Both the position numbers and the translations under genes were made by a program. Shown here piece after piece: positions 44,280 through 53,276 of a stretch of DNA of 57,044 bases (its first letter is position 1; every line of letters starts with the position of its first letter). Source of the DNA: Sulfuricurvum sp. (GTDB taxonomy: Bacteria > Campylobacterota > Campylobacteria > Campylobacterales > Sulfurimonadaceae); contig NZ_JAQTUH010000010.1 in assembly GCF_028710345.1 (NCBI RefSeq), forward strand, positions 1-57,044, in the 5' to 3' direction. The notes beneath the pieces are model-generated. The model was not told the DNA's origin. It worked only from the letters and a program-made list of their open reading frames with translations, and ran no database searches.

Positions 44280-44981
44280 TTGGGACTTTTATCTGAAATC
44301 GCTGAAGATTTTTCCAACGTTTATAAAAATGACCCCGCGATCAGCTCGCGTTTAGAGCTCCTTTTCAACTATCCGGGAGTTTGGGCAATTTTTTGGTACC
44401 GTATCGCTCACAGGCTTTATATCAACAACTTTAGAACCCTCGCCCGTTTTATCATGGGTATGAGCCAAATATTTACCCATATCGATATCCATCCGGGTGC
44501 CACCATAGGTAGACGCGTCTTTATCGATCATGGAACCGGTGTGGTAATCGGTCAAACGGCCGTTATCGAAGATGACGTTCTTATTTATCAAGGTGTTACA
44601 CTCGGTGGAGTGAGCTTAAGTGCCGGCAAACGGCATCCTACAATCAAGCGCGGCGTCGTTATCGGTGCAGGGGCAAAAATTCTTGGAAATATCACTATCG
44701 GAGAGAACTCAAAAGTTGGGGCAAATTCGGTAGTTGTCCGAAATGTTCCTGAAAACTCTACCGCCATCGGTATCCCCGCCCACGTTATCCAAAAAGGGCG
44801 TGATAAAGATCCTCTCGGTCACAACAAATTACCCGATATTAACAAAGAGATGTTTGAATATCTCCTCAAACGGGTCGCTATTTTGGAACATATTATGGTT
44901 CAAGACAATACGGATATCTTAGAGCAAGATTTACAACTGGAAAATATCTACGAATCGTTTATTAAAGCTATGAAAAATTAA
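44280..44981 (+). CDS. cysE: Serine O-acetyltransferase
   Basis: Makes O-acetylserine for cysteine synthesis. The C-terminal left-handed beta-helix of hexapeptide repeats is clear (HIDIHPGATIGRRVFIDHG, VIGQTAVIEDD, GVTLGGVSLSAGKRHPTI, VIGAGAKILGNITIGENSKV). Length 233 residues, shorter than E. coli CysE at the N-terminus, as in the short bacterial type. The start codon is TTG, after ATAAGGAT. The C-terminal tail is extended and acidic; in CysE the tail often binds cysteine synthase. Last gene of the flgA operon. Confidence 0.93.
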   Translation: MGLLSEIAEDFSNVYKNDPAISSRLELLFNYPGVWAIFWYRIAHRLYINNFRTLARFIMGMSQIFTHIDIHPGATIGRRVFIDHGTGVVIGQTAVIEDDVLIYQGVTLGGVSLSAGKRHPTIKRGVVIGAGAKILGNITIGENSKVGANSVVVRNVPENSTAIGIPAHVIQKGRDKDPLGHNKLPDINKEMFEYLLKRVAILEHIMVQDNTDILEQDLQLENIYESFIKAMKN

Positions 44982-45029
44982 TCATTTTTTTGTTATCATT
45001 TATTTATATAATAACAGCCGTAGTGAGAT

Positions 45030-46397
45030 ATGAACCACTTTCTTTTTAAAACACTTCTTTCATTTGCCTTACTTCACCCTTTTATGGTTGAAGCGACCTC
45101 ATTAAAACCAGCTGAACTCCGTTTAGGTCTTACTAATGAAGCCTTTAACTCTACCCTCTCAGCTCTTTCGTCGGACACATCAGATACTACTCAATTATGG
45201 TATTGGCTTGATTTAGCACGCTTACAACAAGCAAACGGAGATTATAAAGGATCAATCAAATCTTTTGAAAATGGATTTGCAATTTTAGATGAATATGAGA
45301 ATCGCGCTAAAGCCAGCATACGCAATATAGGCTCTTTTTTAGGATCCACTTTATTTTCAAAAGGGGCTGAAAGCTATTATGGCAAAGGATACGAGCGGAC
45401 CCTTATGCATACCATAAATGCCTTAAACTATACGATGCTAGGAGATTTTGAAGGTGCTGCAGTAGAAATGCGTCGAATGGATCAGCGACAAGAGTTTTGG
45501 CTACAAGAGAATTCAGAACGATTAAAAGAAGCAACTAAAGATATCCAAAAAGCTCAACAACAAGGGAATAATACGACCGCCATACCCAATGGATATTCGA
45601 TGGGGACATTACTCGAAAATCCAGAAGTTCGTTCACTAGCCAACAGCTACCAAGACCCATTCTCTTACACTTTGAGCAAAATTATTTTTGATCTATCCAG
45701 TCAAAGCGAAACGGGAGAGATCAGTCTCAAACGGGCACTTGCACTCAATCCGGACGTTGCAAAAGTTTTTGTTACCCCTACAATTTCTCATAATAATAAA
45801 AATCTAAAAAAAGAACCTCTCTCTTCTAAAAAAATAGAGGTAACACTGATCGTGTTATCCGGTCTCGCCCCCTCATTAACACTCGAAAAAATCCATTTTC
45901 CCCTTTTCAACGGAGCCAATTATTCAAGCATTGATCTCTCTTCGTACACACCTCCGCTGAATGATATCTCTTTCTTAACTATCTCCACACCAACACTTCG
46001 TATTCAGCCACCTAGACTGCTCAAAGCAGACATAATGGCATACAAAACCCTCAAAGATGAATTACCGGGTGAACTTTCAAAAGCGGTTGTCCGAGCAACA
46101 TCAAAAGCTATAGCAGCTCAACAAGCTTCTAATCAGTTTGGTCCTTTAGGAGGATTTGTTGCATCTTTAGCCATGGATATCGGTTCTTCTGTCTCAGATA
46201 CAAAATTTAGAAACTGGAATACCCTTCCAAACTCAGGATATCTATCAAAATTCACTGCAAACAGCGAAGATATTATCAACATTACACTAAACCAGGCTCA
46301 AGAGTCTTTAATGCTTCCATCAGATAAAATTGGTATCATCATATTAGTTTCCTATCTAGCACCAAATAATATAAGGATTTCACATGTTGACTACTAA
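45030..46397 (+). CDS. COG3014-like exported TPR protein
   Basis: An exported 455-residue protein with a signal peptide ending near residue 22 (MVEA). The N-terminal half has TPR-like helices (WYWLDLARLQQANGDYKGSIKSFENG; YTMLGDFEGAAVEMRRMDQ), and the C-terminal part is beta-rich with PPRLLKADIMAYKTLKDELPG. It resembles the uncharacterised COG3014 family, which is often encoded with LpoB. It overlaps the lpoB-like gene by 14 bases. A role in cell-wall synthase control is inferred from that pairing only. Confidence 0.65.
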   Translation: MNHFLFKTLLSFALLHPFMVEATSLKPAELRLGLTNEAFNSTLSALSSDTSDTTQLWYWLDLARLQQANGDYKGSIKSFENGFAILDEYENRAKASIRNIGSFLGSTLFSKGAESYYGKGYERTLMHTINALNYTMLGDFEGAAVEMRRMDQRQEFWLQENSERLKEATKDIQKAQQQGNNTTAIPNGYSMGTLLENPEVRSLANSYQDPFSYTLSKIIFDLSSQSETGEISLKRALALNPDVAKVFVTPTISHNNKNLKKEPLSSKKIEVTLIVLSGLAPSLTLEKIHFPLFNGANYSSIDLSSYTPPLNDISFLTISTPTLRIQPPRLLKADIMAYKTLKDELPGELSKAVVRATSKAIAAQQASNQFGPLGGFVASLAMDIGSSVSDTKFRNWNTLPNSGYLSKFTANSEDIINITLNQAQESLMLPSDKIGIIILVSYLAPNNIRISHVDY

Positions 46398-46977
46398 AGA
46401 GCTTATTATAACGTTAAGCGCTAGCACACTACTACTGGGTATATTGAGCGGCTGTTCCACTAATAATGTCAAATACGGTGATGCTAAAGCTGTAGAAACT
46501 GTTACCGCTGACTTTGGCTCCACCGATTTACAAACAACTGCTGAATCACTAACCCAATCGTTGTTAGAATCTCGTTATATCACCAAAGGACAAAATCAAC
46601 CAAAAGTTCGATTGCGTACGGTTAATAATCTCACCTACGAGCATATTGATACCAAAGCAATCACTGATAAAATACGTATTAAGCTTCTAAAATCAGGACA
46701 AGTACGCTTCTTAGCAGATAAGTCAAATCTTGGTGACGTTAAAGATGAACGTGATTTTACTGAAGCCGCTACAGCAAATAGAGTAAATCAACCTATGGAA
46801 GATGCTGAGTATATTATCACGGGAAATGTTCGCTCTATCAAAAAAGCAAATGATGATATTAAAGACGTTTACTACAATGTGTCTATGGAGCTTGTAAACC
46901 CTCAAAACGGGGAAATTTTATGGGCAGATGAAAAAGAGATACGCAAAGTAACATCAAAACCATCCTTAGGATGGTAA
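46384..46977 (+). CDS. lpoB: Penicillin-binding-protein activator LpoB-like lipoprotein
   Basis: Lipoprotein with lipobox LSGC (Cys24). The mature part matches the LpoB fold, with DLQTTAESLTQSLLES, the KVRLRTVNNLTYEHIDT strand and the EYIITGNVRSIKKAND and NPQNGEILWADEKEIRK stretches. In E. coli LpoB spans the periplasm and activates PBP1b; here the protein is 197 residues and has no long disordered linker. AAGGATTTCAC precedes the ATG. It is co-transcribed with the COG3014-like gene. Confidence 0.82.
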   Translation: MLTTKELIITLSASTLLLGILSGCSTNNVKYGDAKAVETVTADFGSTDLQTTAESLTQSLLESRYITKGQNQPKVRLRTVNNLTYEHIDTKAITDKIRIKLLKSGQVRFLADKSNLGDVKDERDFTEAATANRVNQPMEDAEYIITGNVRSIKKANDDIKDVYYNVSMELVNPQNGEILWADEKEIRKVTSKPSLGW

Positions 46978-46983
46978 TGATAC

Positions 46984-48021
46984 TCAATTCCCCTCGCTGG
47001 GATTTATCACCTCAATAACATCCAAACCGAATCCACTTAATCCAGAAAATTCTGCATTTTTAGAATCCGCCAATAATCGCATATGACGAACACCTAATGT
47101 CTTTAAGATTTGTGCACCGATTCCGTACTCTTTCATATTACCTTGTTGGTGATGAGGCTTGTCGATAAAGAGCAATACACCGCTGTTATGCTTGAGATAA
47201 TCGATAGAATCGATCAATTGAGTATATTTGCTTTGATTAATTAAAAGTTCACAATCAGAGATTACATTATGTACTCGAACATTGGCAGTCTCACCTGCTT
47301 TATAAAAGACGATAGCGGTATGTTTATCGCCTTGATGATCTTCAAAACAATATTTTTTGACATTGACACCAAAAAATTCAATTTCATCTTCGGACACTGC
47401 TTTGACTAAAATCTCATTAGCAAGACGATATTCAACAATATCTGAAATATAAACGGTTTTGAGGTTATGCATTTGACCGAAAATATCCAAATCATCACGA
47501 CGAGCCATCGTCCCGTCTTCTTTCATGATTTCACAAATAACCGCAGATTCTGCTAAACCTGAGAGACGACACAAATCGACAGATCCTTCCGTATGACCGA
47601 TACGAACCAACGTCCCACCCTCTTTTGCTATAAGAGGAAAAATATGTCCAGGCATAACCAGTTCACTTGAATGACTTACAGGGTTAGCCAAAATCTTAAT
47701 CGTCATATCTCGCTCTGCTGTTGAGATACCTGTTGTAGCTTCTGTAGCATCTACAGAGACCGTAAATGCCGTCTCATGCATCGATGAGTTTGTTTTGACC
47801 ATTGGTTCGAGATTTAAACGTTTCGCAATGCTAGGGTTGATTGCTACACATATAAGCCCTTTTGCATGAGTAGCCATAAAATTTACATGATCGGGAGTCG
47901 AAAAAACTGATGCATAAACAAGGTCACCCTCATTCTCACGATCCTCATCATCGACCATAATAACCATACGCCCTTTTCTAAACTCTTCGATAGCTTCTTT
48001 AACACGTTCTATTGCTGACAT
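46984..48021 (-). CDS. ribBA: 3,4-dihydroxy-2-butanone-4-phosphate synthase with degenerate GTP cyclohydrolase II domain
   Basis: Riboflavin synthesis. The N-terminal RibB domain (about residues 1-205) is intact, with MVDDEDRENEGDLVYAS and RIGHTEGSVDLCRLSGL. The C-terminal domain (about 205-345) has the RibA shape but lacks the zinc-binding cysteines of GTP cyclohydrolase II: where SLRCDCG should stand the sequence is a Cys-poor stretch after VRVHNVISDCELL. GTP cyclohydrolase must then come from another gene. I chose the internal ATG (MSAIERV) with AGAGAT upstream. Similar inactive RibA halves are known in Campylobacterota such as Helicobacter. Confidence 0.87.
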   Translation of the reverse strand: MSAIERVKEAIEEFRKGRMVIMVDDEDRENEGDLVYASVFSTPDHVNFMATHAKGLICVAINPSIAKRLNLEPMVKTNSSMHETAFTVSVDATEATTGISTAERDMTIKILANPVSHSSELVMPGHIFPLIAKEGGTLVRIGHTEGSVDLCRLSGLAESAVICEIMKEDGTMARRDDLDIFGQMHNLKTVYISDIVEYRLANEILVKAVSEDEIEFFGVNVKKYCFEDHQGDKHTAIVFYKAGETANVRVHNVISDCELLINQSKYTQLIDSIDYLKHNSGVLLFIDKPHHQQGNMKEYGIGAQILKTLGVRHMRLLADSKNAEFSGLSGFGLDVIEVINPSEGN

Positions 48022-48132
48022 ATTGATCTCTTTATTCTTTATTAAAATATTAGTATGAATTATAATCAAAAAGGGCTAAAAATCTATCATTTTATTTTGC
48101 AATCTGATTTGAATATTTTTTTAAAAAATGTC

Positions 48133-48161
48133 TTGACAAAGAATAAAAAAATGTCTATAAT
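48133..48161 (+). promoter_or_regulatory. Consensus sigma-70 promoter of tRNA-Gln
   Basis: TTGACA at 48133-48138, exactly 17 bases, then TATAAT at 48156-48161: a perfect match to consensus, with the tRNA starting 22 bases after the -10 box. Confidence 0.85.
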
Positions 48162-48183
48162 TTCGGCCTCACAACGTAAATGT

Positions 48184-48258
48184 TGGGGTATAGGCAAATG
48201 GTATGCCAACAGTTTTTGGTACTGTAGATTGAAGGTTCGAGTCCTTCTACCCCATCCA
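48184..48258 (+). tRNA. tRNA-Gln (anticodon TTG)
   Basis: A full cloverleaf: acceptor TGGGGTA pairs with TACCCCA, the anticodon stem ACAGT/ACTGT encloses loop TTTTGGT with anticodon TTG, and the T-arm reads GAAGG-TTCGAGT-CCTTC. CCA is encoded at 48256-48258. Confidence 0.93.
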
Positions 48259-48365
48259 CTCTTTTAATCCATTTATACCATCCATCAAAAATATCATAAA
48301 ATCACAATTACGTTTAGTTTCTAAACACTCTTATGGTCAACTTTAACAATTGATGATTAATATAC

Positions 48366-48394
48366 TTGACATTACTTAAATTTTTGACTATAAT
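48366..48394 (+). promoter_or_regulatory. Consensus sigma-70 promoter of tRNA-fMet
   Basis: TTGACA at 48366-48371, 17 bases, TATAAT at 48389-48394. Perfect consensus. It means that the two tRNAs are transcribed separately. Confidence 0.85.
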
Positions 48395-48445
48395 TGCGCT
48401 CTACAAACGATCTAGTGTTTGTTTCTTATTGTTGCACTTCTTTAC

Positions 48446-48522
<77 letters not shown>

Positions 48523-48640
48523 ATCTAAAAATCCCTAAACAAAATCATAACAAATTATCACTCCCATTCAAATAGTAAGTGTAACACACAGTTATTTCGT
48601 AATTGTATCCGCCCTTTTGGTCTATCAAGTTTATTATGTG

Positions 48641-49105
48641 TTAAATACGAAAATAGGGACGGCTCACCATCGATGAAAATTCCCATGGTATGGCTACGAT
48701 GATAAGAATAAATGCTATCGTATACCAAATAGCAATAGTTCGAAATTTTAATCTATCTATCTTTTGACGTTTTGCAATCATAGAGCCAAGAGTGATAACA
48801 AAAATAGCCAATAGCATGGTGACACTGTGTTCAAGTCCGAAGAAACGAATCTCACGGATATGTACAGTTTCACTAAAATGACTCAAAAAATATGAGATTA
48901 TCGGGCTAATACCATATAGGAGAAGCCCAAATAGAAGCTGGATATGGGCAATCGTCGCAACACTGTGTCGTAGAGAATTATCAAAATTTGTAAAAGATTT
49001 CTCTCTAAACCATCCTGTATATGCACGATAAAGTGAATAGAGTAAACTCACTACAACAATCCAACGAAGCCATGAGTGTACTAATAAAATGATTGTATAG
49101 CTCAT
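48641..49105 (-). CDS. Four-helix membrane protein of unknown function
   Basis: Not firmly recognised. A 154-residue inner-membrane protein with four hydrophobic helices (about residues 4-24, 50-72, 90-108 and 123-143) and histidines near the helix ends (LLVHSWLRW, SLRHSVATIAHIQLL, GLEHSVTMLL). The pattern resembles small heme b-type or CopD-like membrane proteins, so histidine heme ligation is possible but unproven. It starts on a TAATG overlap with the RND permease stop, so it is the last gene of the efflux operon and may assist it. Confidence 0.6.
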   Translation of the reverse strand: MSYTIILLVHSWLRWIVVVSLLYSLYRAYTGWFREKSFTNFDNSLRHSVATIAHIQLLFGLLLYGISPIISYFLSHFSETVHIREIRFFGLEHSVTMLLAIFVITLGSMIAKRQKIDRLKFRTIAIWYTIAFILIIVAIPWEFSSMVSRPYFRI

Positions 49106-52100
49106 TACTCTGATGACACCTTTCGTATTTTAAACCACGCCGCATATAACGCCGGAACAAATACCAACGTCAAAGCGGTAGCAACGATAAGCCCCCCCAT
49201 GATCGCAATCGCCATCGGTCCCCAAAATACACTACTCGTTAATGGAATCATAGCCAAAATTGCGGCGCCGGCAGTGAGTACCACAGGACGTGCACGACGT
49301 ACAGTGGCTTCGATAATCGCATTCCATGCATCTACTCCTTGTTCAATATCCTGCTCGATTTGATCAACCAAAATCAGTGAGTTGCGCATAATCATCCCCC
49401 CTAATGCGATAACACCGAGCAATGCTACAAATCCAAACGGGGCATTAAAGATAAGCAGTGCCGGAACAACACCGATAAGTCCCAATGGAGCGGTCATAAA
49501 TACCATGAACATCAGAGAAAATCGTTGTAACTGCACCATCAATATCAACAGCATTACGGCAAACATAGCCGGAAAAACAGCAAAAAGTGCAATATTCGAT
49601 TTATCACTCTCCTCTATCGCCCCTCCTGCTTCGATGCGATAACCGGTGGGAAGATTATCGATAATCGGTTGCAACGATGGCATTATTTTGGTGGTGGCGT
49701 ACGGTCCTTGTATCCCCTCTGCCAAATCACTGCGAACGCTAAGCGTCATATCCCGATCTCGTCTCCATAATACCGGCTCCTCAAATGTAGGTTCAATCTT
49801 CGCCACGTGTGAGAGTGGGATTATAGCTCCCGTGTGTGAGAAGAGCTGAATATCTCCGAGCCGTTCAAGCGATAAACGCTCATCAGAAGTAGCACGTACC
49901 ACCACATCGACAAGTTCTTCGTTGCGCCGAATCTGCGTTATTGCCACCCCGTTTGATGCGGTTTGAACAATATTTTGAATATCCACCGTACTTAAACCCA
50001 ATAAACGTGCTTTGTCTTGGTCAACATGGACTCTAAACGACCTTACCTGCTCATTCCAATCGAGCTGAGTATCTCGAACCAACGGGCTTTTACGGACAAC
50101 ATCTCTCACTTGATAGGCGATTTGACGTACAGTTTCTTTATCCGCTCCCATGATTCTAAACTGCACCGGAAACCCTACGGGAGGACCGAACTCCAGCCTC
50201 AGAACACGTGCTCTGCAATCGGGAAACGCTTTGTTTGTATCAAACAGCTCCATTAGACGGCTACGAACGCGCTCTCGTGCTTCGAGTGTGGGGGTTGTGA
50301 GTACGAACTGCGCATACGATGGACTGGGAAGTTCAGGAGAAATCGATAGGTAAAATCGAGGAGTCCCCTCCCCCGTATACGCGGTAAAGCCATCAATATC
50401 ACGGTCGGATTTGAGAATCTGTTCCAGTCTTTTTACCTGCTGTTGTGTCGATTCAAAAGAGGCTCCTTCGTGCAATCTCAACTCTATCAACAACTCTGTG
50501 CGTGACGCTGTTGGGAAAAACTGCTGTTGTACCAATAACATACCCGCACCTGAGAGTACAAAAAGAGCCAATGTCGCACCCAAAACCCTCCAACGTCGCA
50601 CGACGCTCCATTCGATAATACGACGCAATCTCGTATAGATAGGACGATGGTAAAGATCATGAGGGTGTGACGAGGTTTCGTAGGAGGGTAACAGTTTCGT
50701 CCCCAAATAAGGGGTAAAAATCACCGCAACAAACCATGAAGCGATCAATGCCGTACCAACCACCCAAAAGATACCGCCAGCATATTCACCCGAAATAGAT
50801 TGTGCAAAACCAACCGGCATAAAACCCGCCACCGTTACCAATGTCCCTGTTAGCATAGGAAACGCCGTAGATTTATAAGCAAATGTAGCGGCACTTAAGC
50901 GATCCCACCCCTCTTCGAGTTTGACTACCATCATCTCAACGGCGATAATCGCATCATCAACTAACAGTCCCAACGCGATGATGAGTGCTCCCAACGATAT
51001 TCGATCCAAACTCCATCCCAAAATATACATCACGGTAGCGACTATCCCCAATACCAACGGTACCGAAACGGCAACGACGATTCCACTCCGCCAACCCAAA
51101 AAGAGAAACGACACCGCCAATACGATGACCAATGCCTCCAAAAATGAGCGTTCAAACTCCCACACCGATTCCTCTACGATTTTCGGCTGATCGGAGTATT
51201 TCTCGATGCGTATCCCCAGAGGCAATTGTTTTTGGATATGCTTCATCCGCTCATCGAGTGCACTACCCAACTCTAAAATATTACCGTTGTGTTTCATCGT
51301 CACACCGATGGCTAAGACCGCCTCTGCGTTGTGACGGATAGTAAAGTGTTGCGGATCTTCATATCCTGTGCGTATCGTAGCGATATCAGATAGTTTCAAC
51401 ACTCTCCCGCCAACCTCGATACGGACATTTCCAACATCATTTGCATTATGGAGTTCACCATCCACACGAACGTATACACGGTCATTAGGAGTCTCGATAG
51501 CACCGGAGGGAATCACCATATTTTGACGTGCCAATGCCTCGAAGATAACATTAGGGGAAATACCCAGTGCGCCAAGGCGACGTGTCGAAACTTCGACATA
51601 GACACGTTCGCTTTGTTTACCGAGGATATTGACTTTATTGACCCCTTTTACACTTTGTAATTGACGTTTTATCATCTCCGCCGTATCATGACGCTCTGCC
51701 GTCGTCAACTCTGGGGCGCTAAGGGCATATAATACGCTGTAAACATCGGTGAATTCGTCGTTATACAACGGTCCTTGCACTCCGCTTGGCAACTCGTGAC
51801 GTATATCGGAAATCTTTTTTCGCGCCTGATACCACGATTCATCCAAATCTTTTTTACTGGTGCCACCCTTCATCCATAAAGTAATGGCACCATATCCCTG
51901 ACGCGAAAAAGAGCGAACATTATCGATATGTTCGAGTTCCTGCATCTTGCGCTCAATACGGTTGATTACTTGATCTTGAACCTCTTGGGCAGTTGCACCG
52001 GGCCACATCACGACCATCGTCATTGCAGGTACGTTGAAATTCGGGTCTTCCGAACGTCCGAGTTTGGTAAACGACACGACACCGACGATTAGTACGCTAA

Positions 52101-52164
52101 TGATTAAGAAAAGCACCAACTGAGTATGCGTTACCGCCCATTTGGAGAGGTTGAAATTTTTCAC
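49105..52164 (-). CDS. RND efflux permease, second system
   Basis: Inner-membrane proton-driven pump of 1019 residues. The N-terminus and two groups of helices follow the RND plan. Proton-relay Asp403-Asp404 are present (GLLVDDAIIAVEMM), but the lysine of AcrB-like pumps (GLVGKN in the other permease here) is replaced by Arg927 in GGMIMRNSLILVDQ. This substitution occurs in a branch of the family, so the pump need not be dead. It starts with GTG overlapping the adaptor stop. Gene order regulator-channel-adaptor-permease-membrane protein makes one operon. Confidence 0.9.
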   Translation of the reverse strand: MKNFNLSKWAVTHTQLVLFLIISVLIVGVVSFTKLGRSEDPNFNVPAMTMVVMWPGATAQEVQDQVINRIERKMQELEHIDNVRSFSRQGYGAITLWMKGGTSKKDLDESWYQARKKISDIRHELPSGVQGPLYNDEFTDVYSVLYALSAPELTTAERHDTAEMIKRQLQSVKGVNKVNILGKQSERVYVEVSTRRLGALGISPNVIFEALARQNMVIPSGAIETPNDRVYVRVDGELHNANDVGNVRIEVGGRVLKLSDIATIRTGYEDPQHFTIRHNAEAVLAIGVTMKHNGNILELGSALDERMKHIQKQLPLGIRIEKYSDQPKIVEESVWEFERSFLEALVIVLAVSFLFLGWRSGIVVAVSVPLVLGIVATVMYILGWSLDRISLGALIIALGLLVDDAIIAVEMMVVKLEEGWDRLSAATFAYKSTAFPMLTGTLVTVAGFMPVGFAQSISGEYAGGIFWVVGTALIASWFVAVIFTPYLGTKLLPSYETSSHPHDLYHRPIYTRLRRIIEWSVVRRWRVLGATLALFVLSGAGMLLVQQQFFPTASRTELLIELRLHEGASFESTQQQVKRLEQILKSDRDIDGFTAYTGEGTPRFYLSISPELPSPSYAQFVLTTPTLEARERVRSRLMELFDTNKAFPDCRARVLRLEFGPPVGFPVQFRIMGADKETVRQIAYQVRDVVRKSPLVRDTQLDWNEQVRSFRVHVDQDKARLLGLSTVDIQNIVQTASNGVAITQIRRNEELVDVVVRATSDERLSLERLGDIQLFSHTGAIIPLSHVAKIEPTFEEPVLWRRDRDMTLSVRSDLAEGIQGPYATTKIMPSLQPIIDNLPTGYRIEAGGAIEESDKSNIALFAVFPAMFAVMLLILMVQLQRFSLMFMVFMTAPLGLIGVVPALLIFNAPFGFVALLGVIALGGMIMRNSLILVDQIEQDIEQGVDAWNAIIEATVRRARPVVLTAGAAILAMIPLTSSVFWGPMAIAIMGGLIVATALTLVFVPALYAAWFKIRKVSSE

Positions 52165-53276
52165 ACTCGACCCCTCTTCTCATCCATAGTCTCAACACTA
52201 CGCTCAATCGGAGTGACGTTCATCGACCCATCTATCTTTTGCGCCCCGACCGTCACGATACGCATCTTTTCAGATAATCCGCTCACCCGAACCGTCGTTG
52301 CTCCATAGCTTAGAATCGTGACTTTTACAAACTCCACCCCTTTTCCATTGGGTTTGACCACCCATACCCCCGCTTCACCTGCTGTTTTAACGATGGCACT
52401 CAGTGGCAAAGTGATTCCCGCTTCGCTAGGGCGTGATAGTCGCAGTTGCAATGTTGAGCCCAGAGGAAATCGGCTCAATCCCTCTTGCTGTGCTACATAA
52501 CGTGCACGATAAGTACGACTTGGCAATACGGCTATCGGTGAGAGTTCACGCAAACGAAGCGGCACCGAGTTTTTCTTCTCATCCCACGGTTGAGCCTCGG
52601 CTTTAAACTCAGGGACATGCGTCATAATCTCTTCGGGTAAATCCACCACCACTTCACGTTCACCCTCTTTGGCTATGGATAGGAGGGGTTGTCCTTCTGC
52701 TACTACTTGTCCGATTTCCATAGTGATAGCTGTAATAACGCCATCATACGGTGCCCTAAGAATCGTATAGCTGTCCTTATTTTTTGCCAGTTCCAACGCG
52801 CTTCGTGCTTGCTCCATACCCGCTGTTGCAGCATCGGCACGGCTCTTTTGACGCTCATAATCTGCTAGACCCATCGAACCATCCGTAGAGAGACGTTGAA
52901 ATCTTTGTGCGTCCGATAGGGATTGTTTGGCATTCACACTCGCCGATTTAAACTGCTCCTCGGCGGCACTGAGGGCTAATTGATAATCACCGTTATCCAG
53001 CATTGCCAAAGGCTGACCTTTTGTGACGCAATCTCCGACATTGACAAGACGTTTGAGAATTTTTCCCCCTGCACGAAAAGCTATATCGGTTTCGACCCGC
53101 GCACGAATCGACCCACTCAGCCATCTCTCTTCCACCCCTTCGCTCTTGGCGATTGTCGTCACATAGACCGCTGTAGAATCAGGAGTTTTCACTGTTTCAT
53201 CCTTGCATCCTGTTATCAGTATCACAGAGACTAAGAGGACGATAGGCTGTAAATATTTTTTTAGTGATGAGTTCAT
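52161..53276 (-). CDS. RND efflux periplasmic adaptor lipoprotein
   Basis: Adaptor protein of 371 residues, anchored by lipobox ITGC (Cys24 from the chosen start). Lipoyl halves (GGKILKRLVNVGDCVTKGQPL and APYDGVITAITMEIGQVVAEG) flank a coiled-coil hairpin, followed by the beta-barrel and membrane-proximal parts, so it is a complete adaptor, unlike the short one of the first system. The start was chosen where ATGA overlaps the channel gene's stop; the frame is open 16 codons further upstream. Confidence 0.9.
   Translation of the reverse strand: MNSSLKKYLQPIVLLVSVILITGCKDETVKTPDSTAVYVTTIAKSEGVEERWLSGSIRARVETDIAFRAGGKILKRLVNVGDCVTKGQPLAMLDNGDYQLALSAAEEQFKSASVNAKQSLSDAQRFQRLSTDGSMGLADYERQKSRADAATAGMEQARSALELAKNKDSYTILRAPYDGVITAITMEIGQVVAEGQPLLSIAKEGEREVVVDLPEEIMTHVPEFKAEAQPWDEKKNSVPLRLRELSPIAVLPSRTYRARYVAQQEGLSRFPLGSTLQLRLSRPSEAGITLPLSAIVKTAGEAGVWVVKPNGKGVEFVKVTILSYGATTVRVSGLSEKMRIVTVGAQKIDGSMNVTPIERSVETMDEKRGRV

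Noticed and set aside
48022..48183. Possible FMN riboswitch upstream of ribBA
   Set aside because: The leader is short and AT-rich and shows none of the conserved RFN-element core; the promoter seen here belongs to tRNA-Gln on the other strand.
48312..48326. Short inverted repeat GTTTAG-TTT-CTAAAC between the two tRNA genes
   Set aside because: Six AT-rich pairs without a T-run; too weak to call a terminator.
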